Positions 1 to 8,725 of a stretch of DNA of 25,717 bases are shown here, one piece after another; within the stretch, counting starts at the first letter, position 1, and each line of letters opens with the position of its first letter. The stretch is from UBA3064 sp016868095 (GTDB lineage Bacteria > Pseudomonadota > Gammaproteobacteria > Burkholderiales > Burkholderiaceae_E), in the NCBI GenBank assembly GCA_041175665.1, contig JBEDEM010000036.1:1-25717 (forward strand), given 5' to 3'. The notes under the pieces were generated by a model. It searched no databases and was not told the DNA's origin. It was given only the letters and a program-made list of their open reading frames with translations. The position numbers were made by a program, and so were the translations under genes.

Positions 1-787
1 GCATTTGCGAGGAAAAATCGGTTGCACCTCGCTTGTAGGAAGTCTTTTCAACCAATTCGGTGCCTGGCATCGCTTTGAGTGCCATTTCGGTACCGCGCAA
101 AATCTCAAGACCAAATTCATCGTCTTGATAAAGAATACCGATGCGCTTAGCACCCTTCAGACGCAACATCTCTTTCAGGCCTGCTGCCGTGGTCTCAGGA
201 TACGGAGGAAAGGAGGCAAACTTCAACTTATGGAAAGGTTCATAGTTGCCGTGATGCGCCGTTATTGGAAACAGATGCGGCACGCCACGTTGAACGCAGA
301 GTTGAATCGTGGGTAGAGAAATCACTGTACCCAGGGTGCCGATCATCGCAAAAACCTTGTCTTGGGTGAGCAACTTCTGCGCAGCAAGAACCCCTTTTTT
401 CGGGTCATAGCCTGAATCCTCAACATTGAGCTTGATCTTGCGCCCGTTGATACCGCCTTGATCATTGATCTCCTTCACACGCATGCGCATGCCGTTGACT
501 GAAGGCTTTGATAAGGAAACCAACGGGCCCGATAAGTCACCAATATGACCTAGAACGATCTGATCTTTTGCGACTCCTTGGGTGGACGCCTGCGCGAATG
601 CTGCGGTTGTGCTCAACGATGCGATTGAGGCTCCCGCAGCGCTGAGTTGAAGAAAGGCCCGACGGTCGTGTTGGGTGCTAACCCATTGCATCAGAGCCAG
701 TGATTCCTGTTGCTTGCCTTCTTGTTGCTTGCCTTCTTGTTGCTTGCTTACTTGTTGCTTTTCTTCTTGTTGCTTGTCTTTTGACAT
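1..787 (-). CDS. Branched-chain amino acid-type ABC transporter substrate-binding protein (3' end outside window)
   Basis: The minus-strand frame is open from 787 to the left edge and gives about 262 residues without a stop. It is the periplasmic receptor of a Liv/HAAT-type importer (Peripla_BP_6 fold). After the signal the mature part begins with DQIVLGHIGDLSGP, then NGMRMRVKEINDQGGINGRKI and a VEDSGYDP stretch, all typical of LivK-like proteins. The start at 787 is supported by AAGGAG six bases upstream. The N-terminus is odd: residues 5-29 are five K-Q-Q-x-x pentapeptides. They precede a twin-arginine signal (DRRAFLQL, R42-R43), a hydrophobic stretch and AFA-QA near residue 65. The gene is last in the minus-strand operon, 36 bases after the acyl-CoA ligase, so it should feed the LivHMGF permease upstream. 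The substrate cannot be read from sequence. An internal start at Met33 (codon at 691) would remove the repeat but has a poor ribosome site. Confidence 0.93.
   Translation of the reverse strand, partial: MSKDKQQEEKQQVSKQQEGKQQEGKQQESLALMQWVSTQHDRRAFLQLSAAGASIASLSTTAAFAQASTQGVAKDQIVLGHIGDLSGPLVSLSKPSVNGMRMRVKEINDQGGINGRKIKLNVEDSGYDPKKGVLAAQKLLTQDKVFAMIGTLGTVISLPTIQLCVQRGVPHLFPITAHHGNYEPFHKLKFASFPPYPETTAAGLKEMLRLKGAKRIGILYQDDEFGLEILRGTEMALKAMPGTELVEKTSYKRGATDFSSQM
705..779. repeat. Five tandem 15-bp units inside the binding-protein gene
   Basis: Five consecutive 15-base units related to TCTTGTTGCTTGCCT lie at 705-719, 720-734, 735-749, 750-764 and 765-779. They encode the K-Q-Q-x-x pentapeptide repeat at the N-terminus of the binding protein. 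Because the unit is a multiple of three, copy number could change without breaking the frame. Confidence 0.9.
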
Positions 788-823
788 GATGGTCTCCTTA
801 AGTTGAGGCTGATACATTGCTCG

Positions 824-2650
824 CTAAACGCTAGCATACATTTGTCCGATCAAATCCTTATACTTTTCATGAACAAGCTTGCGCTTTAATTTCATGGTCG
901 GCGTTAACTCTTCATCTTCAGCCGTAAGTTTTTGCTCGATCAGACGAAATTTTTTTACTTGTTCAACCCTAGCGAATTTTGCATTGACACGATCGACCTC
1001 CGCCTGAATCAAGGCCTGAACTTCGTGCGCGCGGCAAAGGCTCGCAAAGTCGGAAAAGGGAATATTTCGCTCCTGAGCATATTGCTCAACATTCTCATGA
1101 TCAATCATCACAAGTAGCGACAAATACGGCTTACGATCCCCGACAACGACTGCATCGGTGATGTAGGGCGAAAACTTCAACTCGTTTTCAATTTCACTAG
1201 GGGTAATATTTTTGCCACCCGCTGTGATGATGATGTCCTTCATCCGATCGGTAATTCGAACAAAGCCCTCAGCATCGATTTCACCGACATCGCCTGTGTG
1301 AAGCCAACCCTCGGCGTCAATCGCCTCGGCGGTCTTGTCGGGCAGATTCAAGTAGCCAACAAAGACATTGGCACCACGCGTAAGAATCTCACCTTGTTCT
1401 GATATCTTGATCTCATTGATTCCGGCCTGCGGCTTTCCAATCGATCCGAGTTTCAAAGCACCCGGCAGATTAATCGCACCCCCTCCGGTCGTCTCGGTCA
1501 TGCCCCAGACCTCAAAGAGCGGTACACCAAGCGCCCAATACCATCGGATCAGGTCAGGCGAAATCGGTGCAGCCCCGGTCGCAGCCCATCTCACACGATC
1601 GAGTCCAATAGCCCTACGCACATTGCCCAAGACGACATAGCGCAGTGTCGCGTTGAGCATCCGCAATGCCACGGGCGCTTGCTGCGCTTGCATCGCATAG
1701 GCTGCATGCCGCTCGCCAACCGCCAATGCGAAACGATATGCAGCTTGTTGGATGGGCGTTGACTCCTTCATCCGCAAATTGATCGCTGAGTAAAACTTCT
1801 CCCAAACACGAGGTACGCCCAACATGATTGTTGGGGAAATTTCTCGAACGTTCTCGGGAACTGTATCGGGATTTTCGACAAAATTCATTCTTGAGCCACG
1901 CTCAAGCGAAAGCATCGAGCCGAACATGCGCTCGGCGAGGTGGCACAAGGGCAGAAATGACATTTTATCGTCGTCCGGACCTTGCGCCAGTTGGTGGGGA
2001 AAATTTTCCATCACCGCTCTCAGGTTCCGATGACTCAGCATCGCACCCTTAGGTTTACCCGTGGTGCCCGAGGTGTAGACAAGAATCGCCACATCATCAG
2101 CGCAACGGGCATGCAAGCGTGCCTCTAGAAGCGCCGGATACCGCTCATCATGCGACTGCCCAAGCACTTCAAGATCTTGTAACGACATAATTTGCGGATC
2201 GCTCAAATCGCGCAATCCTTCCATGTCCATGACGACGATCTTCTTCAATGAAGGCAATCGCTCGCGAACCTGGAGGGCTTTATCGAGTTGCTCATCATCT
2301 TCAACAATCAAAACCTCGGTATGCGAATCAGCACATAAAAACTCGAGTTGCTCTGAAGAATCCGTTGGGTAAACCCCCGATACGACAAGGCCAACCAGTA
2401 AGGCGCCGAAGTCGCAATAGGCCCACTCTCGCCTTGTGTTGGCAAGAATCGAAACACATGTACCTGGCTCTAAACCCAGTGCGGCAAGCCCCATGCCGAT
2501 TCGCCTGGCATGAGCACCGTACTCGCTCCATGTGATCTCATCCCAAACGCCAAAGAGCTTTTGCCTCAAGGCGACCTGATTCGAGCGCTGTCCAACAGCG
2601 TTCCAAAATTTTTGACCTAAGGTCTCACCGGGAAGCCTGGATGGATTCAT
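824..2650 (-). CDS. AMP-forming long-chain acyl-CoA ligase (FadD15-like)
   Basis: This 608-residue ANL-superfamily enzyme would activate a carboxylic acid with ATP to an acyl-adenylate and then to the CoA thioester in the cytoplasm. The ATP-binding P-loop VYTSGTTGKPKG is at about residues 191-202. EVWGMTETTGG follows in the middle, then GWLHTGDVGEID, and the hinge with A8 loop MKDIIITAGGKNITPSEIEN. The C-terminus is lysine-rich with TPTMKLKRK, as in long-chain synthetases of about 600 residues. The ATG at 2650 is preceded by AAAGAG and lies 10 bases after livF. A ligase of this type inside a liv operon is a recurrent betaproteobacterial arrangement as far as I recall. It suggests that the imported compound is an acid turned directly into a CoA ester. 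Family membership is near certain, but chain length or aromatic preference is not. Confidence 0.95.
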   Translation of the reverse strand: MNPSRLPGETLGQKFWNAVGQRSNQVALRQKLFGVWDEITWSEYGAHARRIGMGLAALGLEPGTCVSILANTRREWAYCDFGALLVGLVVSGVYPTDSSEQLEFLCADSHTEVLIVEDDEQLDKALQVRERLPSLKKIVVMDMEGLRDLSDPQIMSLQDLEVLGQSHDERYPALLEARLHARCADDVAILVYTSGTTGKPKGAMLSHRNLRAVMENFPHQLAQGPDDDKMSFLPLCHLAERMFGSMLSLERGSRMNFVENPDTVPENVREISPTIMLGVPRVWEKFYSAINLRMKESTPIQQAAYRFALAVGERHAAYAMQAQQAPVALRMLNATLRYVVLGNVRRAIGLDRVRWAATGAAPISPDLIRWYWALGVPLFEVWGMTETTGGGAINLPGALKLGSIGKPQAGINEIKISEQGEILTRGANVFVGYLNLPDKTAEAIDAEGWLHTGDVGEIDAEGFVRITDRMKDIIITAGGKNITPSEIENELKFSPYITDAVVVGDRKPYLSLLVMIDHENVEQYAQERNIPFSDFASLCRAHEVQALIQAEVDRVNAKFARVEQVKKFRLIEQKLTAEDEELTPTMKLKRKLVHEKYKDLIGQMYASV

Positions 2651-2660
2651 TGCTCTTTAC

Positions 2661-3437
2661 TCAACGCCATTGCTTTTTCTTCTTCCAGCGCCGTTCGCCG
2701 CGAACTGCGTCGGACTTCATACCAAGGTAGAACTCGCGGATATCGTCTTTTTGGAGCAAGGCGGCGGTCTCGCCTTCAAGCACAATACGGCCAACTTCTA
2801 GAACATAACCAAAATCGGCCGTCTGCAAGGCAATTTGTGCATTTTGCTCAACCAAGAGCATGGTTGTGCCCTCCTCCTGGTTAACCCGCTTGATGATGGC
2901 AAAAATCTCTTTGACCAACTTGGGCGATAAACCAAGACTTGGTTCATCGAGTAAAAGCATCTTAGGTCTTGACATCAGGGCTCGGGCAATAGCCAACATC
3001 TGCTGCTGTCCGCCGGATAATTGTCCTGCCTCCTGGCTGGCACGCTCTTTAAGTATGGGGAAATAGCCGTACATCCGCTCGATATCCTGACTGACCGCCG
3101 AATCGCTGCGGGTATATGCGCCCATCAGCAAATTCTCTTTCACCGTCAGCAAAGGGAATACTTCGCGCCCTTCAGGAACGTGGCTAAGTCCAAGCCTAAC
3201 GATTGCATCAGGCTCCAATCCTTGAATCGATTGACCCAAAAATTGGATCGTTCCCTTGCGTGGATCAAGAATGCCAGAGATCGTCTTCAAGATGGTCGTC
3301 TTTCCTGCGCCATTTGACCCGAGCACGGTCACAATCGAGCCTTGGGGCACTTGCAAGGACACCCCACGAATTGCTTGAACAGGTCCGTAGCTTGCTTCGA
3401 CGTTGCTGAGGCTCAAAATAGGCTCTGTGCTTTGCAT
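2661..3437 (-). CDS. livF: Branched-chain amino acid-type ABC transporter ATP-binding protein LivF
   Basis: This is one of the two cytoplasmic ATPases of the Liv importer, 258 residues from the chosen start. Walker A is GSNGAGKTT, the signature is LSGGQQQMLAIARAL, Walker B is MLLLDEPSLGLSP, and the switch histidine is replaced in the usual LivF manner by LLVEQNAQIAL. The frame also allows a TTG one codon upstream (3440). I chose ATG 3437 because it overlaps the livG stop as TGATG, a normal translational-coupling joint. The C-terminus ends in a basic tail (RRWKKKKQWR), somewhat longer than usual for LivF, which normally ends soon after the FYLG motif seen here. The ligase gene follows after 10 bases. 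Confidence 0.95.
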   Translation of the reverse strand: MQSTEPILSLSNVEASYGPVQAIRGVSLQVPQGSIVTVLGSNGAGKTTILKTISGILDPRKGTIQFLGQSIQGLEPDAIVRLGLSHVPEGREVFPLLTVKENLLMGAYTRSDSAVSQDIERMYGYFPILKERASQEAGQLSGGQQQMLAIARALMSRPKMLLLDEPSLGLSPKLVKEIFAIIKRVNQEEGTTMLLVEQNAQIALQTADFGYVLEVGRIVLEGETAALLQKDDIREFYLGMKSDAVRGERRWKKKKQWR

Positions 3438-4204
3438 CAAGCCTGTCCCAAATACGCAGCGATCACATCAGGGTGGGCTTGAACCTCACTCGGTGTCCCC
3501 TGTGCCAACACCTTTCCAAAATTCACCGCTAAAACCCTGTCTGACACTCTGGAGACAAGCGACATGTCATGCTCCACCATTAAAACCGTAATGCCCAGTT
3601 CATCGCGAATATCCTGAATCCAATAGGCCATGTCATCGGTTTCCTCGACATTCAACCCCGACGAGGGCTCATCAAGCAGCAGCAGCTTAGGCTCGGTACA
3701 TAGGGCCCGAGCAAGTTCAACCACTTTTCGCACACCATAGGGAAGGCCTGCAACCGTTGCGTCGCGGTAGGCGGCAAGATCGAGAAAGTCGATGACTTTT
3801 TCCACGGCGCGACGATTGACTAGTTCACTGTCTCGCACCGACCGCGTAAAAAACATCTCGGCCAGTGGACGCTTTGGCGTATGAGCATGGCGCCCGATTA
3901 ACAGGTTTTGCAGGACGGTGGCCTGCGCAAAAAGCTCAATATTTTGAAATGTTCTACCGATGCCCAGCTGCACCACCTGATCCGGCGACATATGACCAAG
4001 ATCCTTGCCAAGAAAACGAATCTGGCCGGCACTCGCAGGATAAATCAAGCTGATAAGGTTGAAAATCGTTGTCTTACCAGCACCATTGGGGCCAATGATC
4101 GTAAAGATCTCACCCTGATTCACCGAAAAACTGACGTCATCGACAGCGAGTAAGCCGCCAAAGCGCTTGGTCAAATGGTCGATCTCAAAAAAGCCTTGCA
4201 TCAT
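3437..4204 (-). CDS. livG: Branched-chain amino acid-type ABC transporter ATP-binding protein LivG
   Basis: This is the second ATPase of the importer, 255 residues from ATG 4204. It has Walker A GPNGAGKTT, the LivG-specific region after FQNIELFAQATVLQNLLIGRH, a signature of the form LPYGVRKVVELARAL, Walker B LLLDEPSSGLN and switch VEHDMSLVSRVSDRV. The frame could be extended to TTG 4216. The ATG at 4204 with GAGG six bases upstream fits the family N-terminus (FFEIDHLTKRFGGLLAVDDV) better. The signature replaces the Gly-Gln of the usual ABC signature with Val-Arg, a variation I have seen in LivG subgroups, so I do not take it as inactivation. It sits between livM and livF in one transcription unit. 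Confidence 0.95.
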   Translation of the reverse strand: MMQGFFEIDHLTKRFGGLLAVDDVSFSVNQGEIFTIIGPNGAGKTTIFNLISLIYPASAGQIRFLGKDLGHMSPDQVVQLGIGRTFQNIELFAQATVLQNLLIGRHAHTPKRPLAEMFFTRSVRDSELVNRRAVEKVIDFLDLAAYRDATVAGLPYGVRKVVELARALCTEPKLLLLDEPSSGLNVEETDDMAYWIQDIRDELGITVLMVEHDMSLVSRVSDRVLAVNFGKVLAQGTPSEVQAHPDVIAAYLGQA

Positions 4205-4212
4205 CGCCGACC

Positions 4213-5289
4213 TCAATGAACCCGCTCAGACTTGGTGTAGCTACGCTGGCGCTTAAACATGCCACGCTTATAAAGTGGAAATAATGAAAAATAAGTACGG
4301 ATCTTGACCCAGGCACCGTAAAGCCCAAGCGGCTCAAAAATAACAAAAAGTATCATGATCAAACCGAACAAGGTCGCCTTAAGACCGGTCTGTCCTGATA
4401 AGGACTCCGGCAGCCAATCCTTGACCGTCGAGATGGCTTCGGGCAGGAGAATAATGAACATGGCGCCAAATATGGCTCCATGCAATGACCCAAGCCCGCC
4501 AATGACAACCATCATCAAAAATTCAATCGAAACAAGCACAGTAAACTGCTCTGGACTTAAGAATTTGATCTGATGGGCATAGAGCGCCCCTGCCAGACCT
4601 GTAATAGCTGCCGACAGCGCAAAGCTCAAAGTCTTATAACGGGCAAGATTAACGCCCATACTTTGCGCCGACACCTCCGAATCACGTATGGCTATCAGCG
4701 CCCGTCCAGTCGGCGCACGTAATAAGTTCTTCAAGGCAGTCGCAACAGCGACGATAAGGCCCAAGCATAAATAATAAAAACCTTGATCGGTCTCTAAGCT
4801 CCCAAGGATCAACTTCAAGGGAGCGACCATCATGCCCGCGTTGCCGCCAGTGACCGATTCCCACCGGGCAAGGCCCTCCTCAACAATAAACCCAAAGGCA
4901 AGCGTTGCAATGGCAAGATACAGCCCCGTCAGGCGCAAAGCCGGCAGTGCAATGGCAACCCCTGCAGCCGCACTCACCAACATGGCGATGGGCGCTGAAA
5001 ACAAAAAAGGCCAACCTCTGGCCTGAAGGTAGGCCTCGGCATAAGCACCGATTGCCAGAAATGCAGCATGCCCCATGGACATCTGACCGGTAAAGCCTGC
5101 CAGTAACATGAGTCCAAGCCCAACCAGGCCGCTGATGTAAATAAAGATCAGCTGTGTCTGAAAATATTCAGAAACAAACCATGGCGCAAGCAACAAACAA
5201 ATTAGCAAAAGGCCATACCAAAAGGCCGTGTGCTTATCTTTGAAAAAAAGTAAATCCTGCTCGTAGCTGGTTTTAAAAATAAATCGCAT
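4213..5289 (-). CDS. livM: Branched-chain amino acid-type ABC transporter permease LivM
   Basis: This inner-membrane permease subunit has 358 residues. After a polar N-terminus it shows a series of hydrophobic segments, the LivM hallmark GFTGQMSMGHAAFLAIGAYAEA near residue 65-85, and a later cytoplasmic loop with ALIAIRDSEVSAQSMGVNLARYK, which is the ATPase-coupling EAA-like region. It would pair with LivH to form the translocation pore. ATG 5289 has AGGA just upstream. The stop at 4213 precedes the livG ATG by 8 bases, with the livG ribosome site overlapping the end of livM. The C-terminal basic tail (KRGMFKRQRSYTKSERVH) is predicted cytoplasmic. Confidence 0.95.
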   Translation of the reverse strand: MRFIFKTSYEQDLLFFKDKHTAFWYGLLLICLLLAPWFVSEYFQTQLIFIYISGLVGLGLMLLAGFTGQMSMGHAAFLAIGAYAEAYLQARGWPFLFSAPIAMLVSAAAGVAIALPALRLTGLYLAIATLAFGFIVEEGLARWESVTGGNAGMMVAPLKLILGSLETDQGFYYLCLGLIVAVATALKNLLRAPTGRALIAIRDSEVSAQSMGVNLARYKTLSFALSAAITGLAGALYAHQIKFLSPEQFTVLVSIEFLMMVVIGGLGSLHGAIFGAMFIILLPEAISTVKDWLPESLSGQTGLKATLFGLIMILFVIFEPLGLYGAWVKIRTYFSLFPLYKRGMFKRQRSYTKSERVH

Positions 5290-5344
5290 TGTTCCTATAC
5301 CAAGCTTTGGCCCTCGGCAGTCCTCTACAAAGCATGTTGAGTCC

Positions 5345-6223
5345 TCAAACCTTCTTGCGCCTCATCTGGCCAAAAATCCCAGACGGCTTCACCATCAACA
5401 CTAAGAGAACGACGATATATGCTGCAATGTCTTTAAAGCCCTCAGGCAGATAAAAGCCCGCGAAGGCTTCGACCCAGCCAATCACAAGCCCTCCAACAAT
5501 CGCACCAGGGATCGATCCAAAACCTCCTACGACAGCTGCCGGGAAGGCCTTGATGCCGATAAACCCCATGTTGTTGTGCACAAAGGTAATCGGCGCAAGC
5601 AACACGGCAGCAAGTCCGGCGACGGCTGCGGCGATCGACCAGATAAGGCTGTTGATCCGACGAACAGGTATGCCCATGTAATAAGCAGCCAGCTGATTCT
5701 GCGAGGCAGCCTGCATCGCAATGCCGATTCTTGTGCCTTTGAAAAATACGTATAACAAAGCACATAGCAGTGCAGTAATCAGCAAGATGGCCAGGTGATC
5801 GGTCGAAACAACGATCCCCGCAACGCGAATGACTTCATCCGACCAGGGCGCTTTAAGCGAGTGGGTGTCGGTTCCCCAACCCGGCACCATCGATGCGATG
5901 CCACGCATGGCAAAACCAGCTGCTAAGGTCACCATCACCGCCGAGAACGTTGGCATACCAATGATGGGCCGCAACAATAGGCGATCGAATAAGGCTCCAA
6001 ATAATGCCATGACGATCAGACTTAAAGGCAAGGACAACCAAAAGCCCAAACCCATCAGGCTTGAAAATGTAAAGGCCACGAAAGCACCGAGCATCATCAC
6101 ATCGCCTTGCGCGAAGTTAACCACTTCGGTTGCCTTGTAGATGAGTACAAATCCCAGCGCTATCAGTGCATAAATACAGCCGATCGCAGCGCCTGAGATG
6201 AGCAGTTGCGCAACGTCGGTCAT
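5345..6223 (-). CDS. livH: Branched-chain amino acid-type ABC transporter permease LivH
   Basis: This inner-membrane permease of 292 residues has about eight hydrophobic segments. Family features are LISGAAIGCIYALIALGFVLIYKATEVVNFAQGD at the N-terminus (split here as GAAIGCIYALIALGFVLIYK and VVNFAQGD), the cytoplasmic coupling loop RIGIAMQAASQNQLAAYYMGIPV, and IKAFPAAVVGGFGSIPGAIVGG near the C-terminus. The ATG at 6223 overlaps the acyl-CoA dehydrogenase stop as ATGA, which ties the transporter to the catabolic gene. A 55-base gap with no visible signal separates it from livM. Confidence 0.95.
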   Translation of the reverse strand: MTDVAQLLISGAAIGCIYALIALGFVLIYKATEVVNFAQGDVMMLGAFVAFTFSSLMGLGFWLSLPLSLIVMALFGALFDRLLLRPIIGMPTFSAVMVTLAAGFAMRGIASMVPGWGTDTHSLKAPWSDEVIRVAGIVVSTDHLAILLITALLCALLYVFFKGTRIGIAMQAASQNQLAAYYMGIPVRRINSLIWSIAAAVAGLAAVLLAPITFVHNNMGFIGIKAFPAAVVGGFGSIPGAIVGGLVIGWVEAFAGFYLPEGFKDIAAYIVVLLVLMVKPSGIFGQMRRKKV

Positions 6224-7380
6224 GCCTGAGCCTTAGCTCCCAGACCCATTGAACGGGCAATCACTTCTTTCATAATCTCGTTGGTACCGCCGTAAATGCG
6301 TTGTACGCGCGCGTCGGCCCAAGCTCTCGCTACCGGGTACTCCCACATGTAACCATAGCCACCATGCAGTTGTACGCAGGCGTCGAGCACTTTGCACTGC
6401 AAATCTGAACACCAATACTTGGCCATCGAGGCGGTTGCGGTATCGAGCTTTTTTTCTAATAACAAACTCGTACAGCGATCGACAAAGACCTGGGCGACTT
6501 GAACCTCGGTCTGCAGCTCTGCAAGCGTGAATCGAGTGTTCTGAAATTGAGAAACGGCTTGGCCAAAAGCCTTGCGCTGGCTTGTGTAGTCTATCGTCCA
6601 ATCGATAGCCGCCTGCGCCGAACTCACAGCACTAATGGCGATTTGCAAGCGCTCCCAAGGCAATTCTTCCATCAGATAAATAAAACCCTGATTCAGATGA
6701 CCAAGAAGCTGAGACTTGGGAACTTTAACCTGATCAAAAAATAGCTCAGCGGTATCCTGCGCCTTCATGCCCACCTTCTTCAAGCGGCGGCCTTTCGCAA
6801 AACCGTCCATACCCCGATCGATCAATAAAAGACTCGTGCCCTTAGCACCTGCAGCAGGGTTGGTTTTAACCACGGTGATGACCACATCGGCATGCCAGCC
6901 ATTGGTGATGAAAGTTTTTGAGCCATTGACCACAAAGTGATCACCCTCATCGCTTGCCGTGGTTCGAACCCCTTGAAGGTCGGATCCCGCCGCTGGTTCG
7001 GTCATGGCAATCGCACCAATAATCTCGCCGCGCGCCATCGCAGGCAAGTAATGCTGCTTTTGCGCCTCAGTGCCGTAGTGCAACAAATAAGGCGCAACAA
7101 TCTCTGAATGCAATCCAAAACCCAGCCCCGTGGCATTTACCCTGGCGATCTCTTCCATCAAGACCACTGAGTAAAGGCGATCAACGCCCGCCCCACCATA
7201 GGCCTCGGGCATGGTTGGACACAAAAGCCCTAATTCGCCCGCTTTGAGCCAAACAGACCGATCAACATAGCCTTGTTCCTCCCACTGATCGTGGTGGGGT
7301 GCGACCTCTTGTTCCAAAAAACGGCGTGCTGTTTGACGATAAAGCTCGTGGTCGTCGCTAAATAGCTCACGTGCAATCAT
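6220..7380 (-). CDS. Acyl-CoA dehydrogenase
   Basis: This 386-residue FAD-dependent enzyme would catalyse the first beta-oxidation step, forming the 2,3-enoyl-CoA and passing electrons to ETF. N-terminal helical domain DDHELYRQTARRFLEQEVAPHH, middle domain AMTEPAAGSDLQGVRTTA and FITNGWHADVVITVVKT, C-terminal RKAFGQAVSQFQNTRF and QLHGGYGYMWEYPVARAWADARVQRIYGG are all intact. The catalytic base is Glu368 in GGTNEI, the position used by short-, medium- and long-chain enzymes rather than by isovaleryl-CoA dehydrogenase. The open frame extends to 7437, but ATG 7380 gives the usual length and follows a GGGAGAG site. It is the first gene of the minus-strand operon and overlaps livH. Substrate chain length cannot be assigned. 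Confidence 0.95.
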   Translation of the reverse strand: MIARELFSDDHELYRQTARRFLEQEVAPHHDQWEEQGYVDRSVWLKAGELGLLCPTMPEAYGGAGVDRLYSVVLMEEIARVNATGLGFGLHSEIVAPYLLHYGTEAQKQHYLPAMARGEIIGAIAMTEPAAGSDLQGVRTTASDEGDHFVVNGSKTFITNGWHADVVITVVKTNPAAGAKGTSLLLIDRGMDGFAKGRRLKKVGMKAQDTAELFFDQVKVPKSQLLGHLNQGFIYLMEELPWERLQIAISAVSSAQAAIDWTIDYTSQRKAFGQAVSQFQNTRFTLAELQTEVQVAQVFVDRCTSLLLEKKLDTATASMAKYWCSDLQCKVLDACVQLHGGYGYMWEYPVARAWADARVQRIYGGTNEIMKEVIARSMGLGAKAQA

Positions 7381-7516
7381 GTTGTTTGTCTCTCCCGCAA
7401 AATACGCGCTGCTCTTTTTTTTTGTAACTGCGCGCAATGTACACCAAGCAGGTCAACTTAGCCCTTGCTCAGATAGACTTGTACGGAAATCGAGGCGAAC
7501 TTCCTGGAGAATTTTG
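7381..7516. promoter_or_regulatory. Divergent intergenic region between acyl-CoA dehydrogenase and thiolase operons
   Basis: This 136-base stretch is the only untranslated DNA between the two divergent catabolic operons, so both promoters and any shared operator should lie here. I see GGGAGAG before the dehydrogenase, CTGGAGA at 7504-7510 before the thiolase, and a run of nine T at 7415-7423. I found no convincing -35/-10 pair and no clean palindrome that would name a regulator such as PsrA or FadR. The promoter assignment is inferred from gene layout. Confidence 0.5.
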
Positions 7517-8722
7517 ATGACTGAGGTTTTTATTTTCGATGCGATCCGTACACCGCGTGGCCGTGGCAAATCCAGCGGCTCGCTCCATGAAGTCAAGCCG
7601 GTTAAGCTATTGAGCGGCCTGATGAAACACATGGCGCAAAAACATCAACTCGATACTGCCCTGGTTGATGATGTCGTGATCGGCTGCGTCAGCCCTGTTG
7701 GCGAGCAGGGTTCGGTCATTGCAAGAACAGCGGCCTTGAGCGCCGGCTGGGACTTGAAGGCAGCGGGCATTCAGGTCAATCGTTTTTGCGCATCGGGCCT
7801 TGAAGCGGTCAATCTTGCTGCCCAAAAGGTTGCCTCCGGTTGGGAGGACTTTGTCGTGGCCGGCGGCGTTGAGTCGATGTCGCGGGTTCCGATGGGCTCT
7901 GACGGAGGCGCATGGGCGCAAGATCCAGAAACCAATATCCAAACCGGCTTTGTGCCGCAAGGAATCGGGGCAGACTTAATTGCCACGCTCGATGGTTATG
8001 AGCGCGAAGATGTCGATGCCTTTGGCGCAAATTCGCACCACAAAGCAGCTAAGGCTCAGGCCGCAGGCTATTTTAATCGCTCGATCGTTCCAGTAGTTGA
8101 TGAACTAGGGCTTTCGATTTTGAGCCACGACGAAACGATTCGACCCGAGACAAGTATCGAAAGTCTGGCCGCACTGAGGCCTTCATTTGAAAAACTTGGC
8201 GCTATGGGATTTGATGCGATGGCATTGCGCAAGTATCCCCAGGTCGAGCGCATCCACCATGTTCATCATGCGGGTAACAGCTCGGGCATTGTTGATGGTG
8301 CAGCGCTTATGTTGCTAGGCAATGAAACACTGGGTAATCAGCTTGGCCTAAAGCCACGTGCCCGTGTCCTTGCCACGGCCTTAACAGGAACCGATCCAAC
8401 AATTATGTTGACAGGCCCGGCACCGGCTGCTCGCAAGGCGCTTGCCAAAGCCGGCTTAACCGCAAACGACATCGATTTGTTTGAAGTCAATGAGGCTTTC
8501 GCTGCAGTGGTGATGCGATTTATGCGCGAGTTGAATGTGCCCGAGGAAAAAGTCAATGTAAACGGTGGCTCAATAGCCATGGGACACCCCCTGGGTGCAA
8601 CCGGTTGCATTATTTTAGGGACCCTACTCGACGAGCTTGAGCGACGCAAGCTCAAGCGTGGATTGGCCACTTTATGTGTTGGCGGCGGCATGGGCATCGC
8701 AACGATTATTGAACGGGTGTAA
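7517..8722 (+). CDS. Thiolase (acetyl-CoA C-acyltransferase)
   Basis: This 401-residue thiolase would cleave 3-ketoacyl-CoA with CoA to acetyl-CoA and a shortened acyl-CoA. All three catalytic groups are visible: nucleophile Cys91 in NRFCASGLEAV, His357 in GHPLGATG, and Cys387 in LCVGGGMG. FEVNEAFAAVV is also intact. The frame is open further upstream (from 7379), but ATG 7517, preceded by CTGGAGA with six-base spacing, gives the family N-terminus EVFIFDAIRTPRGRGK. The stop is three bases before the start of the FadB-type gene, the usual pairing of beta-oxidation alpha and beta subunits, so the two products may form a complex. A purely biosynthetic acetoacetyl-CoA thiolase is unlikely in this setting but cannot be excluded from sequence. 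Confidence 0.95.
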   Translation: MTEVFIFDAIRTPRGRGKSSGSLHEVKPVKLLSGLMKHMAQKHQLDTALVDDVVIGCVSPVGEQGSVIARTAALSAGWDLKAAGIQVNRFCASGLEAVNLAAQKVASGWEDFVVAGGVESMSRVPMGSDGGAWAQDPETNIQTGFVPQGIGADLIATLDGYEREDVDAFGANSHHKAAKAQAAGYFNRSIVPVVDELGLSILSHDETIRPETSIESLAALRPSFEKLGAMGFDAMALRKYPQVERIHHVHHAGNSSGIVDGAALMLLGNETLGNQLGLKPRARVLATALTGTDPTIMLTGPAPAARKALAKAGLTANDIDLFEVNEAFAAVVMRFMRELNVPEEKVNVNGGSIAMGHPLGATGCIILGTLLDELERRKLKRGLATLCVGGGMGIATIIERV

Positions 8723-8725
8723 AGC

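Noticed and set aside
5..316. Plus-strand 103-codon frame at the left edge
   Set aside because: It is antisense to the binding-protein gene, whose translation matches a known family without interruption.
7399..7428. Minus-strand GTTACA and TATTTT with 18-base spacing as a promoter for the acyl-CoA dehydrogenase
   Set aside because: The predicted transcript start would fall inside the GGGAGAG ribosome site, leaving a leader of about 12 bases.
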